Of a stretch of 28,371 nucleotides of DNA, positions 24,074-28,371 are shown in pieces (position 1 is the first letter of the stretch; every line of letters begins with the position of its first letter). Under the pieces are notes generated by a model that did not search any database, had not been told where the DNA came from, and saw only the letters and a program-made list of their open reading frames with translations. The stretch spans positions 1-28,371 of the forward strand of contig JBOGJI010000103.1 of NCBI GenBank assembly GCA_050747865.1, given 5' to 3'. Made by a program: the position numbers and the translations under genes. The DNA is from JBOGJI01 sp050747865. GTDB taxonomy: Bacteria; Acidobacteriota; Thermoanaerobaculia; Multivoradales; JAHEKO01.

Positions 24074-25204
24074 ATGACAAACCCGGCCGACTCCCCCCTC
24101 GCCCGGACCCTGGAGGTCGTTCACGAGGGGATCGGCCAAGGGCTGCACCTGGGAGGGCAGCTCTACGTGTCGCACCGCGGAGAGCCGGTCGCGGACCTGG
24201 CCTTCGGCGAGGTGCGTCCCGGCGAAGCGATGACCACCGAGCACCTGATGTTGTGGCTGTCGGCCTCGAAGCCGGTCACGGCCGTGGCCCTGGCCGGGCT
24301 GTGGGAGCGCGGTGCCTTCGCCCTGGATGATCCGGTGGCTCATCACATCCCGGCGTTCGCGGCCGGCGGCAAGGAGGCCGTGACCGTCCGCCACCTGCTC
24401 ACTCACACCGGCGGCATCCGCATGTTCGAGACCGGCTGGCCGGAGGCGAGCTGGGAGGAGATCCTCACTCACATCTGCGCCCGCAAGCTCGAGCCGAGCT
24501 GGCGCCCCGGGCGCACCGCCGGCTATCACGAGGCCTCGAGCTGGTTCGTGCTCGGCGAGCTGATCCGCCGGCTCTCCGGAAGGCCCTTCGAGCTGCAGGT
24601 GCGCGAGGACGTGCTGCAGCCGCTGCGGATGGCCGACTCGTGGATCGGCATGCCGGCGCGGCGCTATCGCGCGTACGGCGACCGCATCGCCCCCACCTGG
24701 GACATGGAGAAGCCGGGAAGGCCGAGCCACGGCTGGGAGTCGGAGCCGCGCTGCACCCACCCCTCCCCCGGCGGCAACGGCCGGGGACCCGTGCGCGAGC
24801 TGGGCCGCTTCTACGAGATGCTGCTGGGGGGCGGCGAGTCAGGCGGCAACCGCATGCTCACGCCCCAGACCGTCGAGGCCCTGACCTGCCGCCACCGCGT
24901 CGGCCTGGAGGACAAGACCTTCCGCGCCAAGCTCGACTGGGGCCTCGGCTTCATCCTCGACTCCAAGCATTACGGCCAGGAGAGCGTCCCCTACGGCTAC
25001 GGCCCCCACGCCAGCCCGCGCACCTTCGGCCACTCCGGCTACCGCTCGGTCGTCGCCTTCGCCGACCCGGAGCACGGGTTGACGGCGGCTCTGGCCTGGA
25101 ACGGGACTCCCTCCGACGGCGCCCACGAGCAACGTGTCGCGCTGACGCTCACCGCGCTGTACGAAGACTTGGGGCTGGGGGGTGGACCTCTGGCCGCTAC
25201 GTGA
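24074..25204 (+). CDS. Beta-lactamase-fold serine hydrolase (class C / EstB-like)
   Basis: Serine hydrolase of 376 residues in the beta-lactamase/transpeptidase superfamily, most likely an esterase or peptidase rather than a lactamase. The SxxK motif is SASK (S63, K66), the tyrosine motif begins YHE (Y151), and a C-terminal GHSGY replaces the KTG box, as in EstB-type esterases. LLTHTGG (108-114) is a typical family landmark. There is no signal peptide, so it acts in the cytosol; many relatives are exported. The start at 24074 follows a TACAAT hexamer. Its 3' end overlaps the convergent alpha/beta hydrolase gene by 8 bp. Confidence 0.9.
   Translation: MTNPADSPLARTLEVVHEGIGQGLHLGGQLYVSHRGEPVADLAFGEVRPGEAMTTEHLMLWLSASKPVTAVALAGLWERGAFALDDPVAHHIPAFAAGGKEAVTVRHLLTHTGGIRMFETGWPEASWEEILTHICARKLEPSWRPGRTAGYHEASSWFVLGELIRRLSGRPFELQVREDVLQPLRMADSWIGMPARRYRAYGDRIAPTWDMEKPGRPSHGWESEPRCTHPSPGGNGRGPVRELGRFYEMLLGGGESGGNRMLTPQTVEALTCRHRVGLEDKTFRAKLDWGLGFILDSKHYGQESVPYGYGPHASPRTFGHSGYRSVVAFADPEHGLTAALAWNGTPSDGAHEQRVALTLTALYEDLGLGGGPLAAT
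25191..25201. repeat. GTAGCGGCC-type element at overlapping convergent gene ends
   Basis: The minus strand reads CGTAGCGGCCA and supplies the TAG stop (25199-25197) of the alpha/beta hydrolase. The same bases encode the last residues of the plus-strand serine hydrolase. It shares GTAGCGGCC with the elements at 22421 and 23253. Confidence 0.4.
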
Positions 25205-26108
25205 GCGCCGGGGCCGGTTCGGGGAGCGGGCGGGTGGCCTGCTTCAGGCAGCGGGCGCGGAAGCGGGCGAGGGTGAGGTAGTAGCGCAGGCCGCCGTGCT
25301 GCGGGACGTTGTTGTGGCTGGCGCCGGGGACCAGGAGGAGCTGCTTCGGCTCCGCCGCGGCCTCGTACAGGCGGCGGCCGAGCTCGACGGGCACGGTGCC
25401 GTCTTCGGTGCCATGGATGATCAGCTTGGGCAAGGCGAGCTGGCCGATCTTGCGGACGCTGCGGAACTGGTTGCGGGTGACCCAGGAAATCCCGGGAAGC
25501 GGCATGGCCGCGCGGCTGGCGTCGGCCACGTCGGTGAACGTGGCCTGCACGATCAGGCCGGCCGCCTGCCGGTCGAGGGCACAGTCGATCGCCACCGCGC
25601 CCCCCAGCGAGTGGCCGAAGATGAAGAGCCGCCGGGGATCCACACCGCGAGTCGAGGTCAGGTGGTCGTGCGCGGCGCGGGCGTCGAGATATAGGCCCTT
25701 CTCCGAAGGCCGGCCCTCGCTGCGGCCGTAGCCGCGGTAGTCGAAGGCGAAGACATCGAAGCCAAGACGGGAGAGGAGCTTCAGCGCCCCGACCTGATGG
25801 GCGATCGAGCCCCAGTTGCCGTGGCAGTAGAGCAGCGTCGCACGCGCGCGCTTGCGCGGCACCCACCAGCCGTGCAGCCGCACGCCGTCCGCCGCCTCGA
25901 ACCATACGTCTTCGGCCTCGAGACCGAACGGGCGGGGATCCCAGACGCCGTTCGGATAGCGGTCGGGCAGGAACAGGCGCCGGTGCTGGATGCGCTCGCG
26001 CAGGAAGGCGGCCACCCCGACGGCTCCGGCGAGCCCTGCCGCGGCGCCGCCCAGCAGGAAGGCCTTGCGGGGATCGGAGGTGATGCTCTGCTTGTTCGGG
26101 TCCATCAT
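25197..26108 (-). CDS. Membrane-anchored alpha/beta hydrolase (ABHD13/BEM46-like)
   Basis: Hydrolase of 303 residues with an N-terminal membrane segment (about 16-36) followed by basic residues. The catalytic domain shows YCHGNWG (oxyanion region), FDYRGYGRSEG, nucleophile S167 in GHSLGG, D236 in HGTEDGTVP and H265 in ASHNNV, a complete triad. The arrangement resembles BEM46/ABHD13 proteins and bacterial relatives whose substrates are mostly unknown. Two ATG codons stand in tandem (26108 and 26105). The gene lies 59 bp downstream of the O-methyltransferase on the same strand. A TAG stop within a GTAGCGGCC element ends it inside the convergent neighbour. Confidence 0.9.
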   Translation of the reverse strand: MMDPNKQSITSDPRKAFLLGGAAAGLAGAVGVAAFLRERIQHRRLFLPDRYPNGVWDPRPFGLEAEDVWFEAADGVRLHGWWVPRKRARATLLYCHGNWGSIAHQVGALKLLSRLGFDVFAFDYRGYGRSEGRPSEKGLYLDARAAHDHLTSTRGVDPRRLFIFGHSLGGAVAIDCALDRQAAGLIVQATFTDVADASRAAMPLPGISWVTRNQFRSVRKIGQLALPKLIIHGTEDGTVPVELGRRLYEAAAEPKQLLLVPGASHNNVPQHGGLRYYLTLARFRARCLKQATRPLPEPAPALT

Positions 26109-26167
26109 GCCGGGCCTCGGATACGCAAGAACGGCGCCGCGCGTTCCGATATTCCGGCGGGGCCCGC

Positions 26168-26845
26168 TCAGAACGGTCCGCCCAGCTCCTGGATCAGCGG
26201 CTTGCGCTTGGTCGCCAGGCCGACGCCGTCTCCCAGGGGGAGGATGATCGAGGTGAGCTGCGGGTGGATGAGGAAGTAGCTGTTGAACGCCCGCAGCGCG
26301 CGCGTGTCCTCGTCGTCCTCCCCCTCGGGATCCGCCACTAGGCCGCCCCACAGCAGGTTGTCGGCGATCACCATGCCGCCTACCCGCAGCAGCCGCAGGA
26401 CGGCGTCCAGATAGCGCCGGTACTCCGTCTTGGCGGCGTCCAGATAGGCGAGGTCGAACGGCGGCTCGAGCCGCTCCAGGAACTCGAGCGCGTCGCCCTC
26501 GAGCAAGTCCACGCGCTCCTCCACCCCGCCGCGAACGAGATAATCGCGGGCCGCGGCGAGCATGCGGGGATCGTTGTCGAGGGTGACGACGCGCGCCTCC
26601 GGGGCGCCCCGGGCGAGACAGAGAGCGCCGTAGCCGATCGCGGTCCCCACCTCGAGGATGCGGCGCGCCCCCGTGCCCGCGGCCAACGCCTCCAAGAGCC
26701 GGCCGACTTCCGGGTCCGAGATGGGGATGTGCTCATCCGCCGCCCGCCGCTCCATCTCCGCCAGCAGCGGATCGCGCGGCGGCAGCGACCGCTCGAGGTA
26801 CGCCGCCTGCTCCGGGCGCAGCACGGCGTCCACGCGTTTCTTCAT
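26168..26845 (-). CDS. SAM-dependent O-methyltransferase (TrmR/CCoAOMT-like)
   Basis: Class I methyltransferase of 225 residues in the Methyltransf_3 family. SAM-binding motif I is ILEVGTAIGYG (63-73). The acidic residue after strand 2 is in VTLDNDP, and the metal ligands are D136 in LDAAKTEY and D162-N163 in IADNLLWGG. These match caffeoyl-CoA O-methyltransferase-like enzymes and bacterial TrmR (YrrM), which methylates tRNA hydroxyuridine; sequence alone cannot separate these roles. Size and lack of a signal peptide fit a cytosolic enzyme. It starts 18 bp after the lipoprotein gene stop and is probably co-transcribed with it. GAGG lies close before the ATG. Confidence 0.92.
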   Translation of the reverse strand: MKKRVDAVLRPEQAAYLERSLPPRDPLLAEMERRAADEHIPISDPEVGRLLEALAAGTGARRILEVGTAIGYGALCLARGAPEARVVTLDNDPRMLAAARDYLVRGGVEERVDLLEGDALEFLERLEPPFDLAYLDAAKTEYRRYLDAVLRLLRVGGMVIADNLLWGGLVADPEGEDDEDTRALRAFNSYFLIHPQLTSIILPLGDGVGLATKRKPLIQELGGPF

Positions 26846-26863
26846 GACCTCGCGGCGGTCCGT

Positions 26864-27778
26864 TCAGCTCGACCCGCGGGACAGCGGCGTCCACGTCAGC
26901 GCGTCGAGCCGCAGGGCGCGACGTTCGCGCGTGTCCAGATCGACGACGTGGAAGTTCGGCTCGAATCGGATGCGGCAGAGGGACGCCGCGGCTCCTTGCG
27001 GCGCGACGGTCAGCGAGACCTCGTGCTCCCCCGGACCGCTCAGGTATTGCTCGCCGGCGCCGCAATCGGTCGACACCCGCACCGCGGGCTGCCCGGCCGG
27101 ATCGTCTAGCTGCAGACGCTCCATCGGCCCCAGCTCCGCCGGCACGTGCACGCGCATCCAGACGACCCCATCACCGCCGATGCCGGTCACGCGCACGCCG
27201 CCCGGGCCCTTGAGCCAGCGCCGTCCCAGAAACTGCCGGTCCCCGTCGGACACCGGCTCCCCCCACAATCTGGAGAACTGGAACCGGCGCCGGTCGAAGC
27301 TCTGCGGCGGCACCGAGACCGTGGCCACCCGATACTCCTGACGAGCGACCTCCGGCGCCGCCGTGGCCAGCGACCAGCGGTGGCCGGCGACGTCGTAGAG
27401 CCCCACCGTCAACTCGTAGTCGCCCGGCGCCAGGCTGGGGCCGAGCAGGGACTGGTAGAGCGGCAGCGGGTACTGCACGGTGCGGCCCGGCTCCCACTCC
27501 CCCGGGAACGGGTGGTCGAAGGTGCGCAGGATGGTCCCCTCGGCGTCGCGCAGGTGGACGAATACGTGGAGCGGCCCCTCGAGGCGCGACGGCGCCCGCC
27601 GCGGCGTCCACGAGACGGCCACCTCGCGGCGAGCCGGATAGCGCAGCTCGACGGACGACGTGCTCAGCGCCATCTCCCCCACCGGACGCATGCCGCCGCA
27701 GGACGCCACCACCCCGGCGGCGAGGATCGAGATCGTCCATCCCCCGACACCGAAGAAACTGCTTCGCGTCAATGGCAT
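26864..27778 (-). CDS. Predicted lipoprotein of unknown function, beta-rich
   Basis: No characterised family recognised. The 304 residues begin with a clear lipoprotein signal: basic start, hydrophobic stretch about 9-24, lipobox VASC with C27. The mature part looks like two beta-sandwich regions. The first (about 40-150) contains LHVFVHLRDAEG and PGDYELTVGLYD, a pattern also found in C-terminal domains of some membrane glycosyltransferases. The second spans about 165-300 and has two cysteines (in TDCGAG and LCRIRF) that could pair. No catalytic motif is seen. The ATG at 27778 is 7 nt after minus-strand TAGAAT, again suggesting a leaderless mRNA. It is first in a likely three-gene unit with the methyltransferase and alpha/beta hydrolase. 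Confidence 0.75.
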   Translation of the reverse strand: MPLTRSSFFGVGGWTISILAAGVVASCGGMRPVGEMALSTSSVELRYPARREVAVSWTPRRAPSRLEGPLHVFVHLRDAEGTILRTFDHPFPGEWEPGRTVQYPLPLYQSLLGPSLAPGDYELTVGLYDVAGHRWSLATAAPEVARQEYRVATVSVPPQSFDRRRFQFSRLWGEPVSDGDRQFLGRRWLKGPGGVRVTGIGGDGVVWMRVHVPAELGPMERLQLDDPAGQPAVRVSTDCGAGEQYLSGPGEHEVSLTVAPQGAAASLCRIRFEPNFHVVDLDTRERRALRLDALTWTPLSRGSS

Positions 27779-27785
27779 GGCGCAG

Positions 27786-27791
27786 ATTCTA
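27786..27791 (-). promoter_or_regulatory. Candidate -10 element (TAGAAT) of the lipoprotein gene
   Basis: Minus-strand TAGAAT ends 7 nt before the ATG at 27778, placing the transcript start at the start codon. Confidence 0.4.
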
Positions 27792-27831
27792 CGGGGTCGC
27801 CCCCCACGGCGCCAGGCCGCCGCCGGTCGGC

Positions 27832-27837
27832 TACAAT
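27832..27837 (+). promoter_or_regulatory. Candidate -10 element (TACAAT) upstream of the SLC13 gene
   Basis: TACAAT on the plus strand, 147 nt before the transporter ATG. If used, the 5' leader would be about 140 nt and would contain the whole inverted repeat 27885-27973. No -35 box is evident. Confidence 0.4.
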
Positions 27838-27884
27838 CTCGACCCGGCTTCTGCCGCCGCGTCGGCCGGACTCCGTCCATCGAG

Positions 27885-27973
27885 GTGCCGAGCATGCAAG
27901 ATGCAAGTTACGTCCAAAGTCATTGAGCTTCCAATCGGCTGACGTGCAAACTTGCATCTTGCATGCCCGGCAC
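27885..27973. repeat. 89-bp inverted repeat with tandem ATGCAAG heptamers
   Basis: Two 25-nt outer arms, 27885-27909 and 27949-27973, are reverse complements with one mismatch. After a 3-nt bulge (27946-27948), the pairing continues for five bases (ACGTC at 27910-27914 with GACGT at 27941-27945), leaving a 26-nt loop. Each arm holds a tandem heptamer: ATGCAAG twice on the left and CTTGCAT twice on the right. GC content is far below that of the flanks. The element ends 11 nt before the transporter ATG. It could be a miniature mobile element, a structured leader or an operator; no terminator-like T-run follows. Confidence 0.8.
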
Positions 27974-27984
27974 TTCTGCGCCCC

Positions 27985-28371
27985 ATGAATCTCGAGATCA
28001 TCCTGCTCATCGCGATCCTCGCCGCGACGCTGGCGGCCTTCGTCTTCGAATGGCTGCCGCTCGACGTCGTCGCCTTGAGCAGCCTGGCGCTGCTGCTGGC
28101 GACCGGTCTGATCACGCCCGAGCAGGCGGTCTCCGGCTTCTCCAACCCGGCGGTCATCACCGTCATGATGCTCTTCATCGCCGGCGACGCCCTGGTGCGC
28201 ACCGGCGCGGTGCGCAAGCTCAGCGAGTGGCTCGCCCGCCGGGCCGGCGGCAGCGCCAGCCGTCTGTGGACGTCGTTCCTGCTGCTGGTCGGCGGGGTCT
28301 CGTCCTTCGTCTCCAACACCGCGACCGTGGCCGTGCTCATGCCGGTGGCGATCCAGCTCGCCCATCGCATG
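27985..28371 (+). CDS. SLC13-family permease / DASS-type anion transporter (5' part)
   Basis: The first 129 residues of a membrane transporter; the gene continues past the right edge. Hydrophobic helices lie at about residues 3-21, 27-42, 55-69 and 94-106, then the re-entrant signature VSNTATVAVLMPVAI. SNT is the cation/anion-binding motif of the SLC13/DASS and ArsB/NhaD superfamily. The early GFSNPAVITVMML block is typical of the bacterial SLC13 branch that often carries TrkA_C domains in the middle; that part is not visible. The substrate is probably sulfate, a dicarboxylate or a similar anion, by family knowledge only. The ATG at 27985 follows the inverted repeat and no ribosome site is apparent. 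Confidence 0.88.
   Translation, partial: MNLEIILLIAILAATLAAFVFEWLPLDVVALSSLALLLATGLITPEQAVSGFSNPAVITVMMLFIAGDALVRTGAVRKLSEWLARRAGGSASRLWTSFLLLVGGVSSFVSNTATVAVLMPVAIQLAHRM

Noticed and set aside
27894..27926. Ten-codon leader peptide MQDASYVQSH within the inverted repeat
   Set aside because: No ribosome site and no run of regulatory codons; the start codon comes from the repeated heptamer. It was kept only as a remark on the repeat.
27885..27973. Rho-independent terminator interpretation of the inverted repeat
   Set aside because: It lies between divergent genes, is not followed by a T-run, and has a large 26-nt loop and AT-rich arms.

Overview
The window is about 28.4 kb of very GC-rich bacterial DNA, densely coded on both strands. 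An ECF sigma factor of the TIGR02999 type paired with a PknB-type Ser/Thr kinase, many lipoprotein-type secreted hydrolases, and an SspB-like ClpXP adaptor all suggest a Gram-negative lineage. My best guess is Acidobacteriota (Thermoanaerobaculia or Holophagae-like). That assignment is inferred from gene content; there is no rRNA or other phylogenetic marker in the window. I see no tRNA, rRNA, CRISPR array, insertion sequence or phage gene. No gene-free stretch exceeds 300 bases.

Layout. 1-1632 (-): sigma factor followed by the kinase, which runs off the left edge. 1711-3612 (+): a GT-C membrane glycosyltransferase. 3627-8633 (-): isopentenyl phosphate kinase, then an RND efflux adaptor and pump. 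8815-9434 (-): a ribbon-helix-helix/PIN toxin-antitoxin pair whose start codon lies inside a perfect 29-bp palindrome. 9485-14614 (-): Nudix-metallo-beta-lactamase fusion, lipoprotein oligopeptidase B, lipoprotein e(P4)-type phosphatase and SspB-like adaptor. 14678-15832 (+): PLP aminotransferase. 15964-20508 (+): a 1514-residue exported protein with three amidohydrolase-like modules and a second, internal signal peptide. 20654-22408 (+): a TPR lipoprotein. 22430-24034 (-): nitrilase-family amidase and an SGNH esterase lipoprotein. 24074-25204 (+): a beta-lactamase-fold serine hydrolase. 25197-27778 (-): a lipoprotein of unknown function, an O-methyltransferase and a membrane-anchored alpha/beta hydrolase. 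27985-end (+): the start of an SLC13-type transporter, preceded by a striking low-GC inverted repeat.

Functional themes. Much of the content is cell-envelope or extracellular hydrolysis and salvage: peptidase, phosphatase, esterase, amidohydrolases and lipoproteins. Regulation is represented by the sigma/kinase pair and the toxin-antitoxin pair. No single obvious pathway links all the genes.

The most unusual items are a bacterial isopentenyl phosphate kinase, the apparent fusion of two exported amidohydrolases, the toxin-antitoxin palindrome, and the 89-bp inverted repeat with tandem heptamers at 27885-27973. Two further patterns recur: a GTAGCGGCCG element at gene ends that supplies TAG stop codons, and -10-like hexamers placed 6-11 nt before start codons, which suggests leaderless mRNAs.
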